This document shows positions 41,744-50,956 of a stretch of 64,000 nt of DNA, one piece after another; the stretch's first letter is position 1, and every line of letters begins with the position of its first letter. Both the position numbers and the translations under genes were made by a program. The notes beneath the pieces were generated by a model. That model searched no databases, was not told where the DNA came from, and was given only the letters and a program-made list of their open reading frames with translations. The DNA is from Herbaspirillum seropedicae (GTDB lineage: Bacteria > Pseudomonadota > Gammaproteobacteria > Burkholderiales > Burkholderiaceae_D): the NCBI RefSeq assembly GCF_001040945.1, contig NZ_CP011930.1:434001-498000 (forward strand), given 5' to 3'.

Positions 41744-42649
41744 TCAGGCGTGCGCGATCAGCGCCTGCACTTCGTCCCAGGTCGCCGCATAGGCGCCGGC
41801 CTTGGAGGCCGCAATGGCCGCGCCCGCCGCCGCGCATTGCAGGTGGACCTGGGCCGGTGCATCCGGCTGGCGCAATTGGCTGGCGATCCAGCCGCCCATG
41901 GAAGCGTCGCCGCAACCGACGGTGTCGATCACCTCGACCCGATAGGCGGGCTGGTCGATGACCTGCTCGCCCTTGATCCATTGCATCCCCTTGGCGCCCA
42001 GCGTGTAGAGGATCTCGGCTTGCGGGGCCAGCGATTGCAGTGTGGCCAGTGCATTGGTATCACCGGGGAAGAGGCGTTCGAGGTCTTCGTCGGATACCTT
42101 GACGTAATGCGACAAGGACAGCAGTTGCTGGAACAGGAGGCGATAGGACGGGCTGTCCATGAGCTTGCGCCAGTTCGGATCGAAGGCGATCTTCTTGTTG
42201 CGCCGCGCCGCTTCCTGGGCAATCTGCAAGAGGCGCGAGGCCAGTGGTTCGCGGGTCAGGCTGATGCAGCCGAAATGCAGCACCTGGGCATCATCGAGCC
42301 AGCCCGCTGGCAGGCGCTGCGGATCGAAGTGCAGGTCGGCGCTGTCGTCGCCGATGAAGAAGTAGTCGGGCGGGGTGGTCGAGGTCACCATCGCCAGCAG
42401 CGGCGCCTTGGCGTATTGCTGGGTGAAGCGCATGTCCAGACCGGCCGCTTGCGTGAGGGCGTACAGCTCTGCGCCGAACACATCGGTGCTCACGCTGCCG
42501 GCATAGCCGGTGGGCACGCCCAGGCGGGCGGCGGCGCGCGCCACGTTCCAGCAGGCGCCGCCGGGAATGGCGCGCCACTGCTCGTCGGGCTGGCGGATGA
42601 AATCGGTCAGGGCTTCGCCGAAGACGACGAATGCGGCGCTCTGGGTCAT
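41744..42649 (-). CDS. PfkB-family carbohydrate kinase, probable fructokinase
   Basis: A 301-residue ribokinase-type sugar kinase. The substrate-binding GGACWNVA is at residues 30-37, FDPNWR at 156-161, and the anion-hole motif DTVGCGD at 242-248 (Cys in place of the usual Ala; the catalytic D248 is kept). Its place next to a polyol transporter, mannitol-type dehydrogenase and xylulokinase makes fructose, the oxidation product of mannitol or sorbitol, the likely substrate (MtlZ/FrcK role). It follows the SorC regulator gene on the same strand by 59 bases. Confidence 0.86.
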   Translation of the reverse strand: MTQSAAFVVFGEALTDFIRQPDEQWRAIPGGACWNVARAAARLGVPTGYAGSVSTDVFGAELYALTQAAGLDMRFTQQYAKAPLLAMVTSTTPPDYFFIGDDSADLHFDPQRLPAGWLDDAQVLHFGCISLTREPLASRLLQIAQEAARRNKKIAFDPNWRKLMDSPSYRLLFQQLLSLSHYVKVSDEDLERLFPGDTNALATLQSLAPQAEILYTLGAKGMQWIKGEQVIDQPAYRVEVIDTVGCGDASMGGWIASQLRQPDAPAQVHLQCAAAGAAIAASKAGAYAATWDEVQALIAHA

Positions 42650-42708
42650 GCTGGTCTCCGTGGGTCAGGTCGTTGTTGTGCTGGTGTAGTGGCGGGGCTG
42701 AAGGCCAT

Positions 42709-43671
42709 TCAATCCTGCAAGGCGTGGCGTGCGCAGACCTCGTCAGTGACCAGGCCGGTGAGCCAGCCGCCGCGTAGCGCTGCGCGCACCGCCTCGGCCT
42801 TCTTGCTGCCGCCGCAGAAGGCGATCACCGGACGCTGCGGCCTTTGCGTCAGCGGCGGTGTGGTCACCCGCGCCGATAGCGAGGAAGGCAGCATCACGCC
42901 ATCGATGTCGAAGGCGTGGCAGATCATTTCTCCCACCGCGCCCTGGCGCTGCAACTCGGCCACTTCGCCGTCGTCGATGAAACCGTCTTCGTGCATCGCG
43001 CCCTGCAAGGCGATGGTGCCGATGCCCAGGAAGGTCACATCGGCGCGCTCAGCCAGGCCGGTGACGATCTTGTAGGCGCGGTGGTTGCACCATTGCTGGC
43101 GGTCGCTTTCACTCTCGGCCACGCGCGGGGCGGGCAAGAGGTAGAAGCGCGCGCCCAGTTTCTCGGCGGCCTGCAGGGCCACGTCATAGCGGTTGGCCGA
43201 ACCATCGGAGGCGAAGGCGCCGATCATCGAGACGATCTGGTGCTGCGGACGCTCCAGTTCGGAGAGCCGTTCGATGGCGGCCTTGAGCGTGCGGCCGGAA
43301 CCGACGTTGACCACCAGCGGCGCTTCCGAACCGAGGTATTGCTCCATCAGTTCGGCGCCAGCCACGGCCAGCATCTGCTGCACTTCCTGCGATTCGTTGG
43401 GGTTGCCGGCCCCGCCGGCGCCAGGGACCACCCGGCAGACGTCCAGGCCGTAACGCTCCTGCAGGCCTTGCGCCAGTTCCAGGCAGGACGAGACCGGATG
43501 CGTGATCTGCACCTTGACCAGGTTGGCGTCGGCGGCATAGGCCACCATGCGTTGCGCCATCTGGCGCGAGATGCCGAGCCGTTCGGCGATTTCGTTCTGG
43601 GTGTTGCCGGCCACGTAGTACATCCACGCGGCGCGGGCCGCCAGGTCCAGTTTGGAGGTGCTGCTCGACAT
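42709..43671 (-). CDS. SorC/DeoR-type sugar-binding transcriptional regulator
   Basis: A 320-residue SorC-family regulator. The N-terminal helix-turn-helix spans about residues 12-55 (YYVAGNTQNEIAERLGISRQ region). The C-terminal sugar-phosphate-binding domain includes VNVGSGRTLKA, FLGIGTI and the closing CGGSKK region. ATG 43671 with AGGAGAAC upstream is chosen; the 30-codon extension to 43761 runs into the operator repeats. It probably controls both its own operon and the divergent polyol transport operon, responding to a phosphorylated polyol or ketose. Confidence 0.88.
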   Translation of the reverse strand: MSSSTSKLDLAARAAWMYYVAGNTQNEIAERLGISRQMAQRMVAYAADANLVKVQITHPVSSCLELAQGLQERYGLDVCRVVPGAGGAGNPNESQEVQQMLAVAGAELMEQYLGSEAPLVVNVGSGRTLKAAIERLSELERPQHQIVSMIGAFASDGSANRYDVALQAAEKLGARFYLLPAPRVAESESDRQQWCNHRAYKIVTGLAERADVTFLGIGTIALQGAMHEDGFIDDGEVAELQRQGAVGEMICHAFDIDGVMLPSSLSARVTTPPLTQRPQRPVIAFCGGSKKAEAVRAALRGGWLTGLVTDEVCARHALQD

Positions 43672-43751
43672 GTTCTCCTCGCCAGCCGCCGGCGCGTACG
43701 CGTCGGGGCCTGTGCTGTCTCTGATTCGGTTGGCTGAATTACTGCATTGCC

Positions 43752-43917
43752 CATTGTTCAATGCTCATTGTTCAATGCTCAATGACGGTGGGCCATTTTA
43801 CGGCGAGTTGGCGCCTTCATTATTGCCAAATATGGGCAATTGCTCAATCAAAAAGCAAATGCTTGACATGTTTTTGGGAATGGATGATTATTTGCTCATA
43901 AAAATAATATTTGCTCA
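43752..43917. promoter_or_regulatory. Operator array of the polyol operon
   Basis: The hexamer TGCTCA occurs five times on the plus strand: 43762, 43776, 43841, 43893 and 43912. The last two lie in TTTGCTCA copies 19 bp apart. The first two belong to an exact tandem duplication CATTGTTCAATGCT (43752-43765 and 43766-43779). A perfect dyad ATTGCC-N7-GGCAAT lies at 43822-43840. The A/T-rich 347-base divergent region contains nothing else recognisable apart from the promoter. These are probable SorC binding sites. Confidence 0.65.
43863..43891 (+). promoter_or_regulatory. Sigma-70 promoter of the polyol transport operon
   Basis: A consensus -35 TTGACA (43863-43868), a 17-base spacer and GATTAT (43886-43891). 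The expected start near 43898 falls on the fourth TGCTCA motif, and the fifth lies just downstream, so a repressor bound there would block initiation. Confidence 0.72.
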
Positions 43918-44018
43918 AAGTTGTTCAAGACAACCGGCCCCACCCGCACGTACGCACGGCGTTTGACGATGCCACCCGGGAAGAGCGTGCAGGCGGCCCA
44001 TAACATTCGGAGACCAGC

Positions 44019-45374
44019 ATGTCCAAACTCGTGCGCCCCCGCGCGTTCGGCTTTACCCGCGTTCGCTTCACCCTGGCCGCTGCGGCCATCTCGACCCTGT
44101 TCGCTGCGGGCCTGGCCCAGGCCGAGCCGGTGACGCTGAACATCGCGTCCATCAACAATCCCGACATGATCGAACTGCAGAAGCTGGCGCCGGCCTTCGA
44201 GAAGGCCAACCCGGACATCAAGCTGCGTTGGGTCACCATGGAAGAGAGCGTGCTGCGGCAGCGCCTGACCACCGACATCGCCACCAACAGCGGCCAGTTC
44301 GACCTGATGACCATCGGCGCGTATGAAGCGCCGATCTGGGCCAAGAAGGGCTGGCTGGCGCCGATGACCGGCCTGCCGGCGGACTACGACGAAGCCGACC
44401 TGATCAAGCCGGTGCGTGAGGGCCTGAGCGTGGATGGCAAGCTCTATGCGCTGCCGTTCTACGCCGAAAGCTCGATGACCTACTACCGCAAGGATCTCTT
44501 CGAGCAGAAGAAGCTGACCATGCCGCAGCGCCCGACCTGGGACGAGATCGCCAAGCTGGCCGCGCAACTGCATGACCCGGCCAAGGGCGTCTATGGCATC
44601 TGCCTGCGCGGTCGCGCCGGCTGGGGCGAGAACATGGCCATCATCACCACCATGGCCAATGCCTGGGGTGGCCGTTGGTTCGATGAACAATGGCAGCCGC
44701 AACTGTCGTCGCCGGAGTGGAAGAAATCGGTGGCCTTCTATGTCGACCTGATGCGCAAGTACGGCCCGCCCGGCGCCAGCTCCAACGGCTTCAATGAAAA
44801 CCTGGTGCTGTTCTCCAGCGGCAAGTGCGGCATGTGGGTCGACGCCACGGTGGCCGCCGGCATGCTCTATCACGGCAAGGATTCCAAGGTGGCCGACAAG
44901 ACCGCCTTCGCGCCTTCGCCCATGCAGGTGACCGACAAGGGTTCGCACTGGTTGTGGATCTGGTCGCTGGCCGTGCCGAAGTCGTCCAAGTCGCAGGACG
45001 CCGCCAAGAAGTTCGCCGCCTGGGCCACCTCCAAGGAATACATCAACCTGGTGGCCAAGGATTCGGGCTGGGCGCTGGTGCCGCCGGGCACGCGCAATTC
45101 GACCTATGCCTCGGCCGAGTACAAGAAGGTCTCGCCCTTCTCCGACTTCGTGCTCGACGCCATCCAGACGGCTGATGCCAACAAGCCGACCGTCAAGCCG
45201 GTGCCCTATACCGGCGTGCAGTTCGCCACCATTCCTGAGTTCCAGTCCATCGGCACCGTGACCGGCCAGGCCATCGCCGGTGCGCTGGCAGGCAAGACCA
45301 CGTCCGACGCGGCGCTGGATGCCGCCCAGGCGCAGGCGGTGCGGATGATGCGCCAGGGTCGCTACATCAAGTAA
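44019..45374 (+). CDS. ABC transporter polyol-binding protein
   Basis: A 451-residue periplasmic solute-binding protein of family 1, resembling SmoE/MtlE that bind sorbitol and mannitol. The signal peptide ends near AQA-EP (about residue 36). LPFYAESSMTYYRKDLFEQ near 144-162 is the family's ligand-cleft block. It is the first gene of the transporter operon. The 182-base gap to the first permease gene carries two strong hairpins that could protect the binding-protein part of the message. Confidence 0.92.
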   Translation: MSKLVRPRAFGFTRVRFTLAAAAISTLFAAGLAQAEPVTLNIASINNPDMIELQKLAPAFEKANPDIKLRWVTMEESVLRQRLTTDIATNSGQFDLMTIGAYEAPIWAKKGWLAPMTGLPADYDEADLIKPVREGLSVDGKLYALPFYAESSMTYYRKDLFEQKKLTMPQRPTWDEIAKLAAQLHDPAKGVYGICLRGRAGWGENMAIITTMANAWGGRWFDEQWQPQLSSPEWKKSVAFYVDLMRKYGPPGASSNGFNENLVLFSSGKCGMWVDATVAAGMLYHGKDSKVADKTAFAPSPMQVTDKGSHWLWIWSLAVPKSSKSQDAAKKFAAWATSKEYINLVAKDSGWALVPPGTRNSTYASAEYKKVSPFSDFVLDAIQTADANKPTVKPVPYTGVQFATIPEFQSIGTVTGQAIAGALAGKTTSDAALDAAQAQAVRMMRQGRYIK

Positions 45375-45381
45375 GTCGAGC

Positions 45382-45405
45382 AAGCCAAGTAAGCCAAGTA
45401 AGCCA
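45382..45405 (+). repeat. Short tandem repeat after the binding-protein gene
   Basis: AAGCCAAGT occurs twice, followed by a third partial copy AAGCCA, starting 7 bases after the stop codon at 45374. Confidence 0.6.
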
Positions 45406-45424
45406 TACAGGCTGTCGTTCCGAT

Positions 45425-45481
45425 GGCATGCATTCCGATGCATGCCCCGTGCGCGGTGAGGCCGGCATGTCCGCATGCCGG
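45425..45481 (+). promoter_or_regulatory. Twin hairpins between binding-protein and permease genes
   Basis: Two perfect stem-loops with the same TCCG loop: a 9-bp stem (45425-45433 with 45438-45446) and an 8-bp stem (45462-45469 with 45474-45481). Both stems contain GGCATG. No U-tract follows. In malEFG-type operons, such intercistronic hairpins stabilise the upstream binding-protein message and lower permease expression. Confidence 0.65.
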
Positions 45482-45556
45482 TCCGCATCCGCGCCGTCCT
45501 GCCCGTCCGCTCGCACCGCACGTGTGTGGCGGCGGGACTGAAATGCCGAGGCCGTC

Positions 45557-46531
45557 ATGTCCACCCTCCACTCCACCCAGGTGTCGTCCACCTCACCGAT
45601 GATGCAGAGCACCTCCCAGCCTGCTTCCCGCAGGCAGCAGACCAGTCCGCCGCGCAAGGAGCGCTTCAATCCCATCCGCCTGATGCAGACGCCTTCGGTG
45701 CTGATCCTGCTGGCCTGGATGATCGTGCCGCTGGCGATGACGATCTATTTCTCGGTCAATCGCTACAACCTGATGGCGCCCGACCAGACCGGTTTCGTCG
45801 GCCTGGAAAACTATGCCTTCCTGCTGCAGGACCCGGCCTTCTGGCCCTCCATCGGCAATACCGCACTGCTGATCGGTTCGGTGCTGGCCATCAGCGTCAT
45901 TGGCGGCACCCTGCTGGCGGTGCTGTTCGACCAGCCTTTCCGGGGACGCGGCATTGCGCGCCTGCTGGTGATCGGTCCCTTCTTCGTGATGCCCACCGTG
46001 GCGGCGCTGATCTGGAAGAACATGATCATGCATCCGGTCTACGGCATCCTGGCCTACGTGATGCGCCATCTGGGGCTGGAACCGATCGACTGGCTGGCCG
46101 AGTATCCGATGCTGTCGGTCATCATCATCGTGGCGTGGCAGTGGATTCCGTTTGCCTTCCTGATCCTGCTGACCGCCCTGCAATCCCTGGATACCGACCA
46201 GAAGGAAGCCGCCCAGCTCGATGGCGCGGGGCCGGTGCGCATCTTCTTCTACATCGTGCTGCCGCACCTGAAGCGCGCCATCACGGTGGTGATCATGATC
46301 GAGACCATCTTCCTGCTCTCGGTCTTCGCCGAGATCTTCACGACCACGGCGGGCGGGCCCGGTACGGCCACGACCAACCTGACCTTCCTGGTCTATTCCA
46401 TCGGCCTGCAGCAATTCGACATCGGCATCGCTTCGGCGGGCGGCATCTTTGCTGTGGTGCTGGCCAACATCGTCTCGTTCTTCCTGGTGCGCATGCTGGC
46501 CAGGAACCTCAAGGGAGTCAACGAAAAATGA
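45557..46531 (+). CDS. ABC transporter permease, polyol type (first)
   Basis: A 324-residue inner-membrane permease of the MalF/SmoF type with six predicted helices after a polar head (about 1-42). The ATPase-contacting EAA loop is KEAAQLDGAGPVRIFFYIVL, near residues 216-235. The gene ends in an ATGA overlap with the second permease gene. Confidence 0.92.
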   Translation: MSTLHSTQVSSTSPMMQSTSQPASRRQQTSPPRKERFNPIRLMQTPSVLILLAWMIVPLAMTIYFSVNRYNLMAPDQTGFVGLENYAFLLQDPAFWPSIGNTALLIGSVLAISVIGGTLLAVLFDQPFRGRGIARLLVIGPFFVMPTVAALIWKNMIMHPVYGILAYVMRHLGLEPIDWLAEYPMLSVIIIVAWQWIPFAFLILLTALQSLDTDQKEAAQLDGAGPVRIFFYIVLPHLKRAITVVIMIETIFLLSVFAEIFTTTAGGPGTATTNLTFLVYSIGLQQFDIGIASAGGIFAVVLANIVSFFLVRMLARNLKGVNEK

Positions 46532-47343
46532 GCGATCCAAAGAAAAGCCCCCTGTGGGTGGCCGTGCTGGGCTGGGCCTGCGCCATCGTGCTGTTCTTCC
46601 CCATCTTCTGGGTGGCGGTGACGGCCTTCAAGACCGAGTCCCAGGCCTATACGCCTTCGCTGGTGTTCCTGCCGACGCTGGAGACCTTCCGCGAAGTCTT
46701 CAGCCGCAGTCACTATCTGGGGTATGTGCAGAACTCGCTGATCGTCTCGCTGGGTTCGACCTTGCTGTCGCTGTTGCTGGCCGTGCCGGCGGCGTATTCG
46801 ATGGCCTTCTTCCCGACCGGCCGCACGCAGAAGCTGCTGCTGTGGATGCTGTCGACCAAGATGATGCCGGCCGTGGGCGTGCTGATCCCGATCTACCTGA
46901 TGGCCAAGAATACCGGCCTGCTCGATACCGTCACCGGGCTGACCATCATCTATACGCTCATCAACCTGCCCATCGCCGTGTGGATGGCCTTCACCTACTT
47001 CAATGACGTGCCCAAGGAAATCCTGGAAGCGGCCCGCATCGATGGCGCCAATGCCTGGCAGGAAATGATCTACCTGCTGCTGCCCACGGCCATGCCGGGC
47101 CTGGCCTCCACCGCCTTGCTGCTGGTCATCCTGTCGTGGAATGAGGCCTTCTGGAGCCTCAACCTGACCAGCGTCAATGCTGCGCCGCTGACGGTGTTCA
47201 TCGCCTCCTATTCCAATCCCGAAGGCCTGTTCTGGGCCAAGCTGTCGGCCGCCTCGCTGCTGGCCATTGCGCCCATCATGGCGCTGGGCTGGCTGGCGCA
47301 GAAGCAGCTGGTGCGCGGCCTGACCTTCGGAGCGGTGAAGTGA
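46528..47343 (+). CDS. ABC transporter permease, polyol type (second)
   Basis: A 271-residue MalG/SmoG-type permease with six predicted helices. The EAA loop is LEAARIDGANAWQEMIYLLL near residues 169-188. It overlaps the first permease gene by 4 bases and its own TGA overlaps the start of the HAD gene, so the three are translationally coupled. Confidence 0.93.
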   Translation: MSDPKKSPLWVAVLGWACAIVLFFPIFWVAVTAFKTESQAYTPSLVFLPTLETFREVFSRSHYLGYVQNSLIVSLGSTLLSLLLAVPAAYSMAFFPTGRTQKLLLWMLSTKMMPAVGVLIPIYLMAKNTGLLDTVTGLTIIYTLINLPIAVWMAFTYFNDVPKEILEAARIDGANAWQEMIYLLLPTAMPGLASTALLLVILSWNEAFWSLNLTSVNAAPLTVFIASYSNPEGLFWAKLSAASLLAIAPIMALGWLAQKQLVRGLTFGAVK

Positions 47344-48077
47344 TGATGACGCGTCAGGCGATCACCCATCTGATCTGCGATTGCGACGGCGTGCTGCTCG
47401 ACAGCGAGAGCATCGCCCTGCGCGTGCTGCATCGTGAGCTGCTGCCGCTGCTGCCGGCCTGGAGCGGGGCCGGGGGCGCCGATGATGGCGAGCAGGAAGA
47501 GCAGCGCAGCGCCGCCCTGCATGCCGCCATCGCGCATCGCCTGGGCATGTACACCGACATCCTGCTGGGCGAAGTCGATATGGAATTCGAACTGGGCCTG
47601 GACGCCGCCCAGGCCGAACGCATCCACCAGACCGTGGCGCTGGCCTGCGGTGACGAAGCACTGCCGGTGCCGGGCGTGGTCGAGGCCTTGCAGGCCATCC
47701 GATTGCCGCGCGCGGTGGCCAGCAACAGTGATGCGCCGCGCATCGAAGCGGGCCTGCGCCGCTGCGGCCTGTATCCGCAGTTCGCCGGCCGCATCTACAG
47801 CGGTCACGATGTGGCCCATCCCAAGCCGGCGCCCGATGTGTATCTGGCCGCAGCCGCCGGCTTCGGTGTTGATCCTTCGCGCTGTGTGGCGGTGGATGAC
47901 AGCGTCACCGGCGTGCGCGCGGCCGTGGCCGCCGGCATGCATGTGCTGGGCTTTACCGGCGTGGCGCATGACCGCAAGACGATGGCGCGCAAGTTGAAGG
48001 ATGCCGGTGCGCATCAGGTCTTCGAGGACATGAAGCTGTTTCCGCAACTGGTGAGTGAATTGATCTGGCTGCGCTGA
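47343..48077 (+). CDS. HAD-IA family hydrolase in the polyol operon
   Basis: A 244-residue haloacid-dehalogenase phosphatase. Motif I is LICDCDGVLLDSE (about residues 10-22) with the nucleophile Asp and acid Asp, motif II is VASNSDAP, motif III is the Lys in HPKPAPD, and motif IV is VAVDDSVTG. It resembles the beta-phosphoglucomutase/phosphatase subgroup. Insertion between permease and ATPase genes suggests a housekeeping role for the pathway, such as removing a toxic polyol or sugar phosphate. Start choices GTG 47340, ATG 47343 and ATG 47346 are nearly equivalent. Confidence 0.86.
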   Translation: MMTRQAITHLICDCDGVLLDSESIALRVLHRELLPLLPAWSGAGGADDGEQEEQRSAALHAAIAHRLGMYTDILLGEVDMEFELGLDAAQAERIHQTVALACGDEALPVPGVVEALQAIRLPRAVASNSDAPRIEAGLRRCGLYPQFAGRIYSGHDVAHPKPAPDVYLAAAAGFGVDPSRCVAVDDSVTGVRAAVAAGMHVLGFTGVAHDRKTMARKLKDAGAHQVFEDMKLFPQLVSELIWLR

Positions 48078-48123
48078 GCATCAGCCTGCGCAGTCCCCTA
48101 CAAGAGAACCGAGGAGAATCCCC

Positions 48124-49242
48124 ATGGCAGCCGTGAGCATCAGGAACCTGGCCAAGCGTTATGACGACAACGAAGTCATGCGCGACATCAATCTGGAAAT
48201 CGAGGATGGCGAATTCGTCGTCTTCGTCGGCCCTTCGGGCTGCGGCAAGTCGACCTTGCTGCGCATGATCGCGGGCCTGGAAGAGATCAGCGATGGCGAC
48301 CTCGACATCGGTGCGCGCCGCATGAACGAGGTGCCCGCTTCCAAGCGCGGCGTGGCCATGGTGTTCCAGTCCTATGCGCTGTATCCGCACATGAGCCTGT
48401 ACGACAACATGGCCTTTGGCCTCAAGATCGCCGGCAAGTCCAAGGCCGAGATCGATGCCGCCGTCCAGCATGCCGCCAAGATCCTGCACATCGATCACCT
48501 GCTTGACCGCAAGCCCCGTGCGCTCTCCGGCGGCCAGCGCCAGCGCGTGGCCATTGGTCGCGCCATCACGCGCCAGCCCAGCGTGTTCCTCTTCGACGAA
48601 CCCTTGTCGAACCTGGATGCGGCGCTGCGCGTGAAGATGCGACTCGAATTCGCCAAGCTGCATGACGACCTCAAGACCACCATGATCTACGTCACCCACG
48701 ACCAGATCGAAGCCATGACCCTGGCCGACAAGATCGTAGTGCTCTCCGAGGGCCGCATCGAACAGGTCGGTTCGCCCCAGCAGCTGTATCACCACCCGGC
48801 CAATCGCTTCGTGGCCGGTTTCATCGGTTCGCCCAAGATGAACTTCATCGATGGCACGGTGGCAGCGATACAGGCCGATGGCGTGCAGGTGCAATTGCCC
48901 GGTGGCGGGCTGCAATGGGCGGCGGTCGATGGCAGTACGCTGCAAGTCGGCCAGAAGGTCACGCTGGGCGTGCGTCCCGAGCATCTCAACATCGCCCAGG
49001 GCCAGGCCGCATTGCAGGCACGCTGCACGGCGCTGGAACTGCTGGGGGATTTCTCCTACCTGTATGCCGCCTACGAAGGCAGCGAGGATGCGCTGATCCT
49101 GCGCGTGCCAGACAGCCTCGATGCGCCACACGGCAGCGTATTGCCGCTGGCCGCCGATCCGGCGCGCTGCCATCTGTTCGGCGCCGATGGCCAGGCCTTG
49201 CCGCGCCTGGCGTCGAGCGTGGCGGCGCCGCGCCCGCATTGA
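48124..49242 (+). CDS. ABC transporter ATP-binding protein, MalK/UgpC type
   Basis: A 372-residue ATPase energising the polyol transporter. Walker A GPSGCGKST is at 36-44, the signature LSGGQRQR near 134-141, Walker B FLFDEP near 156-161, and the switch histidine is in YVTHDQ. The C-terminal TOBE-type regulatory domain (about 240-360) contains LGVRPEHL. It has an ATG with GAGGAGAA just upstream. Confidence 0.94.
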   Translation: MAAVSIRNLAKRYDDNEVMRDINLEIEDGEFVVFVGPSGCGKSTLLRMIAGLEEISDGDLDIGARRMNEVPASKRGVAMVFQSYALYPHMSLYDNMAFGLKIAGKSKAEIDAAVQHAAKILHIDHLLDRKPRALSGGQRQRVAIGRAITRQPSVFLFDEPLSNLDAALRVKMRLEFAKLHDDLKTTMIYVTHDQIEAMTLADKIVVLSEGRIEQVGSPQQLYHHPANRFVAGFIGSPKMNFIDGTVAAIQADGVQVQLPGGGLQWAAVDGSTLQVGQKVTLGVRPEHLNIAQGQAALQARCTALELLGDFSYLYAAYEGSEDALILRVPDSLDAPHGSVLPLAADPARCHLFGADGQALPRLASSVAAPRPH

Positions 49243-49284
49243 AGTGGTCGACGAAGCGCTTTTGAAGCCGTTGTTTGGCTGTTC

Positions 49285-49380
49285 ACCGTTCGTCCTGAGT
49301 AGCGACGTAGCCGCGTATCGAAGGCGCACCGTCTGTACGCCTTCGATACGGCCCTGAAGGGCCTACTCAGTCTGAACGGT
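49285..49380. repeat. Dispersed inverted-repeat element, copy 2
   Basis: A 96-bp element with the same layout as the one at 33251. Outer arms are 49285-49302 and 49363-49380, with three mismatches. Inner arms are a perfect 13-bp GTATCGAAGGCG-type repeat (49314-49326 with 49338-49350). It fills most of the 216-base gap between the ATPase gene and the dehydrogenase gene, inside what should be a single operon. Confidence 0.82.
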
Positions 49381-49458
49381 CTCAGATGTTTCACCACAGT
49401 GTTCCAAGGGCTCGGCAAAATTTGCCCCCACTTTTAATCTCCTCGACAAGGACCAGGT

Positions 49459-50892
49459 ATGACCCGCACCGCCACTTCCATCGACCAGGACGCCGCCGAT
49501 AGCCTGACCTGGCTGCACATCGGCGCCGGTTCCTTCCACCGCGCCCACCAGGCGGTCTACCTGAACGCGCTGCGCGAGAGCGGCGCCGACCGCCGCTGGC
49601 AACTGGCGCTGGCCAACATCCGCGCCGACATGAGCCCGCTCTTGGAGGCGCTGGCGCGCCAGCAAGGCCAGTACACGCTGGAAACCGTCACGCCCCAGGG
49701 CCAGCGCAGCTACCAGCGCATCGCCTCCATCGGCCGCATCCTGCCCTGGGATGCGCAACTCACCCAACTGATCGCCGCTGGTGCCGAAGAACGCACCCGC
49801 ATCATCTCCTTCACCGTGACCGAAGGCGGTTACTACCTCGATCACCAGCACCAGCTCGATACCAGCAACGCCGACCTGGCCGAGGACCTGCGCTGCGCCC
49901 TCGATGGCAGCGGCGCGCCGCGCACTATCTACGGCGCTATCGCCGCCATCCTGCATGCGCGCAGCCAGGCGCATCCGCAAGCGGCGCTCACGCTCTTGAA
50001 CTGCGACAACCTGCGCCACAACGGCGAACGCTTCCGCGACGGCCTGCGCCAGTTCCTCACGCTGCGCGGCGAGACCGCACTGGTGAGCTGGATGCAAGCC
50101 AATACCACCAGTCCCAATGCCATGGTCGACCGCATCACGCCGCGTCCCACTGCGGCAGTCGCGCAGCGGGTGAAAGAAGCCACCGGCATCGACGATCCCT
50201 GCGCACTGATGGGCGAGTCCTTCATCCAGTGGGTGATCGAGGATGATTTCAAGGCGGGCCGTCCGCGCCTGGAAGAGGCCGGTGTGGAGATGGTGCAATC
50301 GGTGCTGCCCTATGAAGAGGCCAAGATCCGCATCCTCAACGCCAGCCACAGCTGCATCGCCTGGGCCGGTACGCTGGCCGGGCTGCAATACATCCATGAA
50401 GGCACGCTGCGCGATGACATCCGCCAGATGGCGTACGACTACGTGACCCAGGATGTCATCGCCTGCCTCACGCCCAGCCCCATCGACCTGGCGGCTTATC
50501 GCGATACCACGCTGGCGCGCTTCTCCAATCCGGCCATCCAGGACACCAACCAGCGCGTGGCCGCCGATGGCTATTCCAAGATCCCCGGCTTCATCCGCCC
50601 GACCTTGCAGGAAAGCATGGCGGCGGGACGCGATCCGCGCGCCACGGCCATGCTGCCGGCCTTGTTCCTGGTCTTCCTGCAGCGCTGGAATGCGGGACAG
50701 CTGCCGTATGAATACCAGGACGGCATCTTCGACCCCGCTGCTGTACGCACCATGCTGGGGGCAGCCGACCCGGTGCAGGCCTTCTGCGCCGACGCCGTGC
50801 TGTGGGGGGAACTGGCCGGCGATGCACGCTTGACCAAGCTGGTGCGCGAGGCGGTGCAGCGCGTCCAGCAATGGCTGGGCGCAGGAAACTAA
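49459..50892 (+). CDS. Mannitol dehydrogenase family protein, probable D-arabinitol 4-dehydrogenase
   Basis: A 477-residue NAD-dependent long-chain polyol dehydrogenase. The nucleotide-binding motif [10 protein letters not shown] is at 22-31. The catalytic Lys, Asn and His are K289, N294 and H297 in [10 protein letters not shown], the spacing of Pseudomonas mannitol 2-dehydrogenase. It would oxidise mannitol to fructose, D-arabinitol to D-xylulose, or both. The fact that xylulokinase follows supports D-arabinitol; the divergent fructokinase supports mannitol or sorbitol as well. Confidence 0.88.
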   Translation: MTRTATSIDQDAADSLTWLHIGAGSFHRAHQAVYLNALRESGADRRWQLALANIRADMSPLLEALARQQGQYTLETVTPQGQRSYQRIASIGRILPWDAQLTQLIAAGAEERTRIISFTVTEGGYYLDHQHQLDTSNADLAEDLRCALDGSGAPRTIYGAIAAILHARSQAHPQAALTLLNCDNLRHNGERFRDGLRQFLTLRGETALVSWMQANTTSPNAMVDRITPRPTAAVAQRVKEATGIDDPCALMGESFIQWVIEDDFKAGRPRLEEAGVEMVQSVLPYEEAKIRILNASHSCIAWAGTLAGLQYIHEGTLRDDIRQMAYDYVTQDVIACLTPSPIDLAAYRDTTLARFSNPAIQDTNQRVAADGYSKIPGFIRPTLQESMAAGRDPRATAMLPALFLVFLQRWNAGQLPYEYQDGIFDPAAVRTMLGAADPVQAFCADAVLWGELAGDARLTKLVREAVQRVQQWLGAGN

Positions 50893-50956
50893 AGCAGGCC
50901 GGCAAGGCCCAAGGCGTCATAGAATTGCCGTTCAAATACCGATAACGAGGAGCACC

